From: Chitinophagaceae bacterium
GTDB taxonomy: Bacteria; Bacteroidota; Bacteroidia; Chitinophagales; Chitinophagaceae
Reading direction: 5' to 3'
Assembly: GCA_019638615.1 (NCBI GenBank)
Contig: JAHBTL010000008.1
Span: 1-64,000, forward strand
DNA: 64,000 nucleotides
The notes under the pieces were generated by a model, which was not told the origin of the DNA, did not search any database, and worked only from the letters and a program-made list of their open reading frames with translations. Below, in pieces: positions 51,031 through 59,401 of the stretch (position 1 is the first letter of the stretch; every line of letters begins with the position of its first letter). Both the position numbers and the translations under genes were made by a program.

Positions 51031-51537
51031 ATGGAGGAATATACAAGTCCTGTTTACAACCTGATACCGGTGCCTGTAGAGAAGATACAGGCCAATGCTT
51101 ACAATCCTAATGTGGTAGCACCACCGGAGATGGAACTGTTGGAGCTTTCCATTTGGGAAGATGGTTATACGATGCCTTGTGTTTGTTATTACCTCCCCGA
51201 TATAGATATGTATGAGCTCGTAGATGGGTTTCACAGATATACGGTAATGAAAACTTCAAAGCGTATTTACGAGCGGGAAAAGGGGCAACTACCTGTTGTT
51301 GTTATACATAAAGATCTATCTAACAGAATGGCTTCAACGATACGGCATAACCGGGCCCGTGGCACACATAATATAGAACTCATGACCAATATAGTCGCAG
51401 AACTTAAAAAATCCGGGATGACGGATGACTGGATCATGAAGAACATTGGAATGGAGAAGGATGAATTGCTTAGACTGAAACAGATCTCAGGATTGGCTGA
51501 ATTGTTTGCAAATAAAGAGTTCAGTGTTCCCAAATAG
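51031..51537 (+). CDS. ParB-like nuclease-domain protein, IbrB-like
   Basis: A 168-residue protein of the ParB/sulfiredoxin type. VDGFHRY at 64-70 and NRARGTH at 107-113 form the conserved nucleotide-handling motifs, and a helical tail follows with a possible helix-turn-helix (DDWIMKNIGMEKDELLRLKQI). The pair with a DUF3440 gene is the IbrA/IbrB signature. It is the last gene of the three-gene module and is followed by the right direct repeat. Confidence 0.87.
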   Translation: MEEYTSPVYNLIPVPVEKIQANAYNPNVVAPPEMELLELSIWEDGYTMPCVCYYLPDIDMYELVDGFHRYTVMKTSKRIYEREKGQLPVVVIHKDLSNRMASTIRHNRARGTHNIELMTNIVAELKKSGMTDDWIMKNIGMEKDELLRLKQISGLAELFANKEFSVPK

Positions 51538-51773
51538 TCATATAAAAAATATTAAATGCGCTAACAGGGTTGCAGATTTTTAGTAATTTTACATCACCTA
51601 CAAAGGAGGATTAGAAATAGATCCCACCTGGAATCGAAAGATTTCAGTAAATAAATTATCGTCAAAAATACCTACTCATGTAGGTGTTTTCCTTTCAGGC
51701 ATTTTGTTCAGATTTTCGCCATTCGGTCTTTAATATCCTGACTTTAAAAATCCTATGCCTTAACAAATCTTTT

Positions 51774-51866
51774 TTATTCTTCTCAGCCAGGATGACAGTC
51801 GGGCAATTCGCTAAATCTAAGAAAGTCCTCTATAATGCTATTAGATAATTTTCCCGTCTCGGCTAC
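51774..51866 (+). repeat. Right 93-bp direct repeat (attachment-site-like)
   Basis: It pairs with 48818-48910. Its right end, CCCGTCTCGGCTACA, looks like the 3' end of a tRNA gene, and a terminator follows at once, as it would after a tRNA. The recombinase stump begins 220 bp beyond. Confidence 0.8.
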
Positions 51867-51870
51867 AGAC

Positions 51871-51904
51871 AGCTCATAAGGCGTAAGCTTTATGGGCTTT
51901 TTTT
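51871..51904 (+). terminator. Terminator behind the right direct repeat
   Basis: A 12-bp stem with two G-T pairs (51871-51882 with 51887-51898) capped by a GTAA tetraloop and followed by seven T. Confidence 0.85.
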
Positions 51905-52085
51905 ATGTTATTGGGTGCCCAAACGGTAGCAAAATCAAAGGCCCTTCCTAAAAAATAGCTACGAATCTAACTGTAGCTAAATTGTTGGCAGTCAAATGTA
52001 TAAAACCATTTAGATTTTACAATCTCCGCGCTATCGCATCCTGTTACCTTTTCACATTTTTCACAATACTACTAATAGAATTTCA

Positions 52086-52298
52086 ATGAAAATATTATTC
52101 TGGCTTTACAGATCTCGAGTTAATAAATCAGCGCTCGCTCCTATAATGATAAGAATTACCCTTAATACCAGAAGACTCTCATTTACCACCAACTTATTTG
52201 TTGAAACAAAGTCTTGGGATGCGAGAAAGCAACAACTTAAAGGTAACTCAACAGTAACAACAGCGTACAATAATGCATTTTTAGCGTTGAGGAGTTAA
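52086..52298 (+). pseudogene. N-terminal stump of a tyrosine recombinase (arm DNA-binding domain)
   Basis: The 70-residue product begins MKILFWLYRSRVNKSALAP and continues through LFVETKSWDARKQQLKGNS, the arm-binding domain of Bacteroidota phage-type integrases. A normal protein would be about 400 residues; here a TAA ends the frame before the core-binding and catalytic domains. No catalytic remnant was found downstream before the CHAT gene. It marks an old integration event. Confidence 0.8.
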
Positions 52299-52374
52299 GA
52301 GACTTAATATTAGGAAAAGCGAAGTCTGCACAACCTCAAACAATAAACTACAAACTATAAACGCTGATACCTGA

Positions 52375-55185
52375 TTACTGTATAAAAGCCCCGTCATTTT
52401 GCTTTTTCCCTATTCTGTTCAATATCAGTACAATACTACCCAACAACAGCGCCATCCCCCCAAGCATATATGCCCATTTGGAAGTAAAAGGAGATTCATA
52501 AAGGGGCCGGGTTTGTCCGATCAATACCAGGTGCGCCCAGTAAGACGGGTGCATTTGTTTGGGATTTTGCTTTATAAAATCAAGTTTGGACAATCGCAGC
52601 GCATTCGTGAGATCATATCCTTTATCCATATACCGGTAAAAGCGATTGATGATATAAGCCGTAGACTGATCATTGGCAGGCCAAAGGGTTGTTACCACAC
52701 TGGGGCAGCCGGCATACAGAACACCCCGGCTCAGGCTCATCACCCCCTCTCCTGCCACAAATTGTCCCACACCTGTTTCGCATGCGCTCAGCAGCATCAG
52801 CCTGGTTGAATCAAAATTGAGATTGTACAATTCATTCAGATACAGCTTGTAACTGTCGGGGCGTGTGGAGTCTTCAGGATAAAAAGCAATGAACGACTGC
52901 GATGGTTTGTGCACATCCATCACCGCATGGGTAGCAAGATGCAAAATATCGTAATGATTGGATGATTGCAAAAAGCTGTCTTTGGTGGCCGATCCGTCAA
53001 ACAATATCTTTCCTTTCAAACCCTCCACTTCCTGCCTGGTAGCAGGCAGGCGATCCAGGATGATGGAGTCGGAATACAAATACGTTTCTTTACTCGTAAA
53101 AGGAGCCATCGCCAACAGCGAAGGTTTTTTATAATGAACGGCCGCTTCATGATCTGTTATAAACCGCGTGGTAACATTATAGCTGATCGCATAATCTTCA
53201 ATTAACATTCTGCCATTGGCAGGATTAACCAGTATTTCAAATGGGAAATAGTAAAAAACCCCATCCGGTAAAATGATCCATTCGGTTTTGTCTTTAATAA
53301 CAGGCAAAAAGGGAGTAATACACTTTGTAAAAAGGGCTTTCACAACGCTATCGGCAAGCGCACCGTTCAGTTTCCCTGTCTGCTGCAATCCCTTCTGCAG
53401 GGATTCAATCGCCTCCATATTGATCTCATGAACCGGAATTCGCTCATATTCTATGTCTTTTTGGGTAACCGCGAAAATATACACAAACGCTTCACTGAAA
53501 TAAAAATCAAGCAATGCCTGGTTTTTTCCTATGCTGTTTTGCAATGCCTCCGCATGAGATTGAATACTGATATTATTACGCTCCTCGTTCAGCCCGGTAT
53601 ACTGCCGTATTTTTTGTTGCAGCAAAGCAAGCTCAAGCTCATAATTCCTTTTTTCTGCATTCAGCTCTTCAGCATTTTCGTTTTCCTGCTTATCCATTTT
53701 AATCTGCAAACGGGCGATATTGTATTTTATCTCCCGCTCTCTTTGCAGCAGCATATCCGGCACCTGCATTTTGTTTTTCACTTCAAATTCTTTCAGGTTG
53801 GCAACCAGCACCGACGCTTTATTGCGCTCTACTGTATAATACCCTTTCCATAATAATTCTTCATCGCGGGTAAGATCATACAGTTCAATGGCAAGGTCAA
53901 TAGATTTATTATAGGCAACGTTGTTGTTACGCTTTAAAAATATTCTTGCCTCATCTGTATCCATTGTTCCTTCAAGATAGGCGGCCAGCTGAATAGCCGA
54001 TTGATATGCATCAAATGAAGCACGGAGATATTGTATTTCCTTATCAACCCTGTATAGCTTTTCAAAACAATCCGCTTTTTTTATTAGAGCGTTAAACAGG
54101 TTGAAAGAAGAAGTAGTTCCCGAAAACCCGGAGGGATTACTGTATATGCTTGTATCGGAATAGTCATACATCATACCGATGACGGACTGTTGATAATGTT
54201 GCAAAGCTTTAAAAGGTTCGCCCGTCAGGGCGTAATAATCGCCGCTGTACAATTCATGAACGCCCAGTGTAATTTTATTGAGCCTGCCTTCCTGCCGGGC
54301 TATCTTGTTATTGAACAGGGTAAGGTAATGTGCGGCAGAATCGTATTGCTTCAGCATAAGATGCGCGTTGGCGATATAGTTCAGCAGCTCGGGAGACGGC
54401 TTTATCCTGTTGCTGTAATGGAAATAATACAAAGCGTTTTTATATTTATCCATCATCATATAAATGTTGCCGATATTCAGCGATATATTATCAGTAAATC
54501 GCTTATATGCTAACAGCTTCTTGTATTTTTCCAACGCTTCCTCATACCTCCCCAGGCGGTTCAATATGGTGGCGATATTGTTTTCAAATCCTATTTTTAA
54601 CGGGTCATTTTTCTTTTCGCTGCCAATTAACTGCAATGCTTTTTCAAAGCAGTTTTTACTTTGCAAATAATTACCTCCTTCAAAATACAGGGCTCCCAGG
54701 ATATTGTAAAGCCTTTCCACTTCCTGAGGCATGTGGTATCTTTCGCTTAATGTCAGGGCCTTTTCCAGTAAAATCCTTGTTGAATCAAATTTGTTCTCCC
54801 GGTAATATATCCCTCCGGCATAGAGCAAAGGTTTGAACTGAAGCGAGTCTTTTATGGAAGCATGCTCATTGGCCACGGAGAGCGCATCCATATAAAAAAT
54901 TTTAGCTTTCCCGTAATTGCCCAGCACTTCTTCCAGTACTCCCCTTTTCCAGCAGGCATTGAACAAAAAGCTGTCAGGAAAGCCAGCCTGCTTTTTGCAG
55001 GCGCCGACTACTTCATCAAACGTTTTTCTTGCAACAGCATCGGTTTCATCAGTTGGTTCAGGCAGGTTGAACAGGCTGTCGGCTGTATGATATTTTTGTT
55101 CGACCGGAGCAACGGGCACAGGATCTCCTGAGCGGGACAAGAGGCAACAGCTTACAAATAAAATAATAATGAACGCCCTGCGCAT
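52375..55185 (-). CDS. TPR and CHAT-domain protein, membrane-associated
   Basis: A 936-residue protein. It begins with a signal peptide (FVSCC region at about 10-15 could be a lipobox), has TPR-like repeats at about 130-480, a coiled-coil-rich stretch near 470-530, and a C-terminal CHAT (caspase-like) protease domain with His753 (HLATH) and Cys802 (SACETG). A final membrane helix lies at about 905-925. CHAT proteins cut partner proteins and take part in cell death or signalling in some bacteria. A lipoprotein gene lies upstream with a terminator hairpin in between. Confidence 0.88.
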   Translation of the reverse strand: MRRAFIIILFVSCCLLSRSGDPVPVAPVEQKYHTADSLFNLPEPTDETDAVARKTFDEVVGACKKQAGFPDSFLFNACWKRGVLEEVLGNYGKAKIFYMDALSVANEHASIKDSLQFKPLLYAGGIYYRENKFDSTRILLEKALTLSERYHMPQEVERLYNILGALYFEGGNYLQSKNCFEKALQLIGSEKKNDPLKIGFENNIATILNRLGRYEEALEKYKKLLAYKRFTDNISLNIGNIYMMMDKYKNALYYFHYSNRIKPSPELLNYIANAHLMLKQYDSAAHYLTLFNNKIARQEGRLNKITLGVHELYSGDYYALTGEPFKALQHYQQSVIGMMYDYSDTSIYSNPSGFSGTTSSFNLFNALIKKADCFEKLYRVDKEIQYLRASFDAYQSAIQLAAYLEGTMDTDEARIFLKRNNNVAYNKSIDLAIELYDLTRDEELLWKGYYTVERNKASVLVANLKEFEVKNKMQVPDMLLQREREIKYNIARLQIKMDKQENENAEELNAEKRNYELELALLQQKIRQYTGLNEERNNISIQSHAEALQNSIGKNQALLDFYFSEAFVYIFAVTQKDIEYERIPVHEINMEAIESLQKGLQQTGKLNGALADSVVKALFTKCITPFLPVIKDKTEWIILPDGVFYYFPFEILVNPANGRMLIEDYAISYNVTTRFITDHEAAVHYKKPSLLAMAPFTSKETYLYSDSIILDRLPATRQEVEGLKGKILFDGSATKDSFLQSSNHYDILHLATHAVMDVHKPSQSFIAFYPEDSTRPDSYKLYLNELYNLNFDSTRLMLLSACETGVGQFVAGEGVMSLSRGVLYAGCPSVVTTLWPANDQSTAYIINRFYRYMDKGYDLTNALRLSKLDFIKQNPKQMHPSYWAHLVLIGQTRPLYESPFTSKWAYMLGGMALLLGSIVLILNRIGKKQNDGAFIQ

Positions 55186-55213
55186 AAAAAAAGGTAATCA
55201 CGGATTACCTTTT
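55186..55213 (-). terminator. Terminator hairpin directly abutting the CHAT start codon
   Basis: An 11-bp perfect stem (55189-55199 with 55203-55213) and an ACG loop. On the minus strand the T-run ends exactly at the CHAT ATG. It should end transcripts of the lipoprotein gene or attenuate read-through into the CHAT gene. Confidence 0.85.
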
Positions 55214-55239
55214 AAAACGATATTTTTTTTTGATTATTA

Positions 55240-56154
55240 TCAACGATTGGCAACAATTACAATATGCGGCGGCCGGGGATTGGATGCCTTCTCTTTTTTA
55301 CTCGGAAAAAGCCATTTAAACACATTATCAATCGCATCGGTTATATCATTGATAAGCGAACCGGGAACATCAGAAAGATTGCTGTAATATGTAAACTTAA
55401 GATCTATCTTTCTCAGCGCCTTGTTACTGCAATCGTTCAGCCGGTAATAGAGTGTGGCTTCTACAGTTTTACCATTGGCAGGGTTCAGGGTGCCGAATAT
55501 GCCGTCCAGCACTGAGCGTCTTAAACTTATTACGCCTGTGTGGGGGTCAATACGTATATTTTTCGAATTCAATGTCTGACCGGGCGGCGGCTCATCCGCT
55601 ATGCCATTCCCGTTATCATCATCCTCATCGTCGTCAAACTCACAATCCGAAAACAGTCCTCCTGCGCCGCATACGGGAGTAGCATTGACATCGCCATTGT
55701 ATATGGGAATGGCCAGGGTATCATTGTTTTCCAGCACATAAACGCCATCCATATAGTTAACTCCCGATGTAATTACTTTGGTAAAACAGGTATCCGATGA
55801 TCCCTCGGCTATGAAACCTACTCTGAAGGCCAGGCCGCTTTCACTTTTAGTTACATTGATTTCCCCTGTGCTGCTGTTAATGATCAAACCTTCCGGCTGA
55901 GCAAAATATTGCCCCTTACCTGGATTGTTAAGAGGAGAAACCTTATAGTCCTTGCCCGAAGCAAGGTATTGATAGCAGAGAATGGAATCACCATAATCCG
56001 GGGCGCAGGAATTGATACCGGGACGGGTAAGCTCTGTATTATCGGCGTTCGTGGCCCTTGATGGAGCCGGGACGGTTACGTCATCCATTTTTTTAACACA
56101 GGCAGCAAGCATTATAAATGCCATTGCAGCCAGATAATATTTTTTCTCTTTCAT
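55240..56154 (-). CDS. Secreted acidic lipoprotein, unknown function
   Basis: A 304-residue lipoprotein (lipobox LAAC, Cys19). It has beta-rich segments, five or more Cys, and an acidic loop at about 176-192 (DDDEDDDNGNGIADE) that looks like a calcium-binding Asp-rich loop. A short hydrophobic region (VFKWLFP) is close to the end. No family was recognised. It is directly upstream of the CHAT gene, suggesting a paired function, but the terminator between them argues against constant cotranscription. Confidence 0.75.
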   Translation of the reverse strand: MKEKKYYLAAMAFIMLAACVKKMDDVTVPAPSRATNADNTELTRPGINSCAPDYGDSILCYQYLASGKDYKVSPLNNPGKGQYFAQPEGLIINSSTGEINVTKSESGLAFRVGFIAEGSSDTCFTKVITSGVNYMDGVYVLENNDTLAIPIYNGDVNATPVCGAGGLFSDCEFDDDEDDDNGNGIADEPPPGQTLNSKNIRIDPHTGVISLRRSVLDGIFGTLNPANGKTVEATLYYRLNDCSNKALRKIDLKFTYYSNLSDVPGSLINDITDAIDNVFKWLFPSKKEKASNPRPPHIVIVANR

Positions 56155-56399
56155 AAGGTGGGGTTAAATACTTCAATGAAGCAACCTGGAAGTCGCTGTA
56201 TTGAAATACTAAAATACAGACCGTAAAAATACTGTGCAAGCTTCATGCGGTATAATTGCATATCACATGTTAATCACTCACAACATACATTGCAAGCACT
56301 TGCGAAACAACCGGATACACAGCCGGCATTCCCATTTTTTTGATATAGGATAATGCAATTTTGATAAAAGCAAATTTGAAAATGGAGCAGCAATCCATA

Positions 56400-57512
56400 C
56401 TACACCCGCAGGAAAGCCTTTTTCCTGTACATGAAATAAAGAAAGGCCCATTTAACGGCAAGAAAACAGAACACGAATACGACAGCGTTGTAAGGCTCGC
56501 CTGTCAGCTGAAACAACCATTCAAAAAAAGAAGCAGTAGTATTTTTCCAGTCAATGAACGACCCCGACATGTATATCAGGATGGAGTTCATACCGATCAC
56601 CGTAAAAAAGAAAGCCCACTTACGATATCCTTTTATATCAATAATATAATAAAACAATGCAAGCAGCAGCAGGCTCAGTCCGCCCACATGCAATACAAAA
56701 GAACTGCTCCAGAGGTTTTTATTAATCGGAAATACGAGATTCCACAACTGCCCCAATGCCACCAAAATACCACCAGCTACCGCCATGCGCCACACTTTTT
56801 TCAGAGCATCAGCATGATGATTTTTCAGGTAAGTACCGGCTAATATCCCAAGCAGCCCCGTTCCAATGGCGGGTATGGTTGATACCAATCCTTCCGGGTC
56901 GTGCACACCGGGCGTCAGGAGCTTGCCCGGCACCAGCAGCGTGTCAATATAAGACGCGATATTTCCCTCACGGGTAAGCGTACCTGCCGGATAGCCCGGA
57001 GCCGCAAAAAACAAAAACAAAAGCCAGTAGCCCAGCAGCAGCCCGCAAAACCATATAACCTGTGTTTTCCTTCCCGAATAAATATAAATGATGTTGGCAA
57101 ACATATAAGCCAACCCGATACGCCCCAGCACACTCGGAAAACGCATTTCTGAAATGGGCTGAATAATAAGGTCATTATTCTTTACCCAGCCCAATACTAC
57201 CAGTATCAATCCCCGCTTTACCACCTTCCATACCAGCTTTCTTTTATCAACATTATTATCCAGTTGCCTTCCTATAGAATAAGGCGTTGCCACACCGGCA
57301 ATAAACAAAAACAAAGGGAATATAAGATCGTACACCGTGAATCCATTCCATTGAAGATGGGTAAACTGGTGTGATAAAGCCTGCCAGAAAGGAGCATTGG
57401 TTACTTTTGCCAGCGAATGAAAAATACGTTCACCGCCAATGATCCAGAACATATCAAATCCTCTTAAAGCGTCTAAAGAGTGAAGACGTTGCAGCTTGGA
57501 AGGATGCATCAT
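56400..57512 (-). CDS. Heparan-alpha-glucosaminide N-acetyltransferase-like membrane protein
   Basis: From the ATG at 57512 (a second ATG follows at 57509) this has 370 residues and about ten membrane helices. It opens with SLDALRGFDMFWI, the mark of the DUF5009/HGSNAT-like family, and keeps a His in HQFTHLQWNGFTVYDLIFP near 50-68. The family moves acetyl groups across membranes or onto sugars. A frame from 57659 adds about 49 residues without conserved features and is rejected. Confidence 0.85.
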   Translation of the reverse strand: MMHPSKLQRLHSLDALRGFDMFWIIGGERIFHSLAKVTNAPFWQALSHQFTHLQWNGFTVYDLIFPLFLFIAGVATPYSIGRQLDNNVDKRKLVWKVVKRGLILVVLGWVKNNDLIIQPISEMRFPSVLGRIGLAYMFANIIYIYSGRKTQVIWFCGLLLGYWLLFLFFAAPGYPAGTLTREGNIASYIDTLLVPGKLLTPGVHDPEGLVSTIPAIGTGLLGILAGTYLKNHHADALKKVWRMAVAGGILVALGQLWNLVFPINKNLWSSSFVLHVGGLSLLLLALFYYIIDIKGYRKWAFFFTVIGMNSILIYMSGSFIDWKNTTASFFEWLFQLTGEPYNAVVFVFCFLAVKWAFLYFMYRKKAFLRV

Positions 57513-57662
57513 AATACGATAAAACTTTGACCGGGTTGAATAATCAATAATAATTCGAATATAGGAAATTACCCGCGCACCAGGAATACGACCGATCTGT
57601 ACATTTAAAATTGTCGCTGAGCGGCACCTCCACCATCGTTGCCTGAGACGACAAGACAATGA

Positions 57663-57690
57663 TGCTAAGCGAGGACGCTTAGCACAGCGG
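57663..57690. repeat. Left copy of a small repeat flanking the padR pair
   Basis: Bases 57663-57678 are the exact inverted complement of 59287-59302 (16 bp), and 57676-57690 (CGCTTAGCACAGCGG) repeat directly at 59294-59308. Internally, GCTAAGC and GCTTAGC form a hairpin with a 6-nt spacer. Confidence 0.75.
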
Positions 57691-57740
57691 ATGGCTTTTA
57701 TTCCGATGTCGCCCGTTTTATTTTATTTTTACTACAAATA

Positions 57741-57770
57741 TTGTTTTTATATGAATATTTACTACATTTA
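57741..57770 (+). promoter_or_regulatory. Bacteroidota-type promoter for padR
   Basis: TTG (57741-57743), 19 nt and TACATTTA (57763-57770) agree with the TTG-N19-TAnnTTTG consensus except at the last base. The start site would be near 57777. An ATG at 57770 lies inside the promoter, so translation must begin at 57791. Confidence 0.6.
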
Positions 57771-57790
57771 TGGCAAATATTCTTATATAC

Positions 57791-58111
57791 ATGGAAACAC
57801 TGGGCGAATTTGAGGAACTGGTACTGCTCACCGTTACCATATTGAATGGCGAAGGATATGGACTGAGCATCATCCGGGAAATGGAAGACAGGCTAAACCG
57901 TAAAGTAAGCCTGGGCGCCATACAAACGGTTTTGAAACGCCTGGAAGACAAAGGCATGGTAATCTCCAGGTTCGGAGAGGCAACACAGGTACGTGGCGGC
58001 AAAAGAAAGAGGTTGTACAAAGTAACAGGTACGGGCATAAAAATGCTGCAGCATATCAAAGCGCAGCGGATAAACCTTTGGCAGGCCATTCCCAAATTGT
58101 CAATAGGATGA
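57791..58111 (+). CDS. PadR-family transcriptional regulator
   Basis: A 106-residue winged-helix protein beginning METLGEFEELVLLTV, the usual opening of Bacteroidota PadR proteins. The recognition helix region is SLGAIQTVLKRLEDKGMVISR and the wing contains RGGKRKRLYKVT. It normally controls an ABC-type permease gene beside it. The start at 57791 is chosen from the promoter position and family length. Its TGA overlaps the next ATG (ATGA), so the two are translationally coupled. Confidence 0.93.
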   Translation: METLGEFEELVLLTVTILNGEGYGLSIIREMEDRLNRKVSLGAIQTVLKRLEDKGMVISRFGEATQVRGGKRKRLYKVTGTGIKMLQHIKAQRINLWQAIPKLSIG

Positions 58112-59091
58112 AAGATCAGATACTGCCACCCAGGGCTTTGCTTGCCTTTGTCAGGCATGTTATACATCCGGCTTTCAGGGAAGAGATTGAAGGGGATTTG
58201 ACAGAACAGTACTATACCAATTTTGTATCAAAGGGAAAAACTGTTGCAACAGTAAGTATGATTGCTGAAATGATATGCCTGGTAAAGCCACGACTATTGA
58301 ACCTGCCCAAAATAAATCATCATATCATGAATAAGAGACAAATAATAATGATGCTGATGGCATGCGCCGCCATATTGCTGATGACCGGGCTTCCTTACCT
58401 TCAAGGCAGGTTTAACACAGCTTCAGTGGTAATTTCTACTGTTGTACAGGTTTTGGGATTCATATCCACAATATTAATACCTATTGGTGTATTAGGCATA
58501 TGCATACCTAAAGCCCAAAATTCACCATGGTATAAGGTTGTAACTGTAATGGCTGTATTGTTCTATATATTTATATTAGTATTACTGGCTGCACGTGGAG
58601 ATATCAAAGCCCTGATCATAAGCACTTGTTTAGGGTTATTATTATTTCTGCCATTTTATCTTTATAGAAAAAACGCAAAGCTGATAGCTTACCGCATGTT
58701 ATTCCTGTACTTTATATTTCTTCCCCTGGTTGCTATGTTCGGTCGCAAATATATGGCTGCGCAACTGGCAACTCAAAGCAGGAACAACACTATACAGCTT
58801 GCCAATGAATGGATAGCGAATATTGAAGATTACAAAGCAAAAAATGGTGATTACCCGCAGAAGATCACAGATATAAAAAATGAGTTGCCTAAGCCTGTAT
58901 ATATGGGCATAAAAAGTATAGTATATGAAAAAGTATCCTCCGGATACCATTTACAGTTTACTCAATGGGTGGATATGGGCGCAGCGCAGGAAGTAGTAGT
59001 CTATAGTAAAAACAGCAGCTATTATAGCAAAGGGCATATCGCCAGCTTTGATACAGGTATACCCGGCTGGAAGTTCTACTGGTATGATTAG
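58108..59091 (+). CDS. Permease-prefix-domain membrane protein lacking the FtsX permease
   Basis: A 327-residue protein. Residues 1-60 match the permease prefix domain that in this phylum usually stands before an FtsX/MacB permease (MKDQILPPRALLAFVRHV, then REEIEGDLTEQYY). Instead of the permease there are about five membrane helices (about 90-235) and a soluble C-terminus (about 245-327) with a pseudopilin-like stretch, EWIANIEDYKAKNGDYPQKI. No ABC ATPase is nearby. It may be a regulator-linked membrane sensor, but the role is unknown. The longer upstream start at 58078 is rejected because of ATGA coupling. Confidence 0.8.
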   Translation: MKDQILPPRALLAFVRHVIHPAFREEIEGDLTEQYYTNFVSKGKTVATVSMIAEMICLVKPRLLNLPKINHHIMNKRQIIMMLMACAAILLMTGLPYLQGRFNTASVVISTVVQVLGFISTILIPIGVLGICIPKAQNSPWYKVVTVMAVLFYIFILVLLAARGDIKALIISTCLGLLLFLPFYLYRKNAKLIAYRMLFLYFIFLPLVAMFGRKYMAAQLATQSRNNTIQLANEWIANIEDYKAKNGDYPQKITDIKNELPKPVYMGIKSIVYEKVSSGYHLQFTQWVDMGAAQEVVVYSKNSSYYSKGHIASFDTGIPGWKFYWYD

Positions 59092-59126
59092 CTTTTAGCG
59101 GATCTCACATAATCATATATAGCGGC

Positions 59127-59300
59127 ATGAAACATTGTTTTTTAATTATACTGCTGATAAGCGTGATCATAACCGGCATCTTCCTGCCATACATCTTCAG
59201 GTATTCCACGTTTCCGCTACGAACTCAAGGGAAACGCTTACAACTTGTATTTTGTACAGATTTTATGTTAACCAAAGCTGTGCGTGGCGTCCTCGCTTAG
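59127..59300 (+). CDS. Possible 57-residue membrane peptide ending in a repeat
   Basis: The frame encodes a basic start followed by a hydrophobic helix (MKHCFLIILLISVIITGIF) and a short basic tail. Its stop TAG lies inside the flanking repeat, so the C-terminus is repeat-derived. It could be a small membrane protein or the truncated N-terminus of a larger one. It starts 35 bp after the permease-prefix gene. Confidence 0.3.
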   Translation: MKHCFLIILLISVIITGIFLPYIFRYSTFPLRTQGKRLQLVFCTDFMLTKAVRGVLA

Positions 59301-59308
59301 CACAGCGG
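59287..59308. repeat. Right copy of the small repeat flanking the padR pair
   Basis: 59287-59302 is the inverted 16-bp copy of 57663-57678; 59294-59308 repeats 57676-57690 directly. The two copies enclose padR and its membrane partner. Confidence 0.75.
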
Positions 59309-59401
59309 GAAGATTGGAAATCTTCACTTTCAGCACAACGATTTTAAATGCGCTCGATTTGTTGGGATGAACCCTACATTTGCTGTTTATTCGTATATAG
59401 G

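Larger units (their letters stand above)
51538..52085 (+). other. 548-bp intergenic region with the right direct repeat
   Basis: It contains the right repeat (51774-51866), a strong terminator, and a 12-bp palindrome (TTGGGTGCCCAA, 51911-51922) on the way to the recombinase stump. The rest is AT-rich and I see no gene in it. Confidence 0.5.
59092..59401 (+). other. 310-bp gap with a small open frame and the right repeat
   Basis: This gap holds a 57-codon frame (59127-59300) and the right copy of the flanking repeat. A hairpin (AGATT at about 59311-59315 with AATCT at about 59318-59322) follows. No strong promoter match is seen; TATTTTG near 59249 is one base short of a -7 box. Confidence 0.45.

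Noticed and set aside
57718-58167. Minus-strand frame of 149 codons
   Set aside because: It is antisense to padR and to the start of the permease-prefix gene, both recognised families, and carries no motif.
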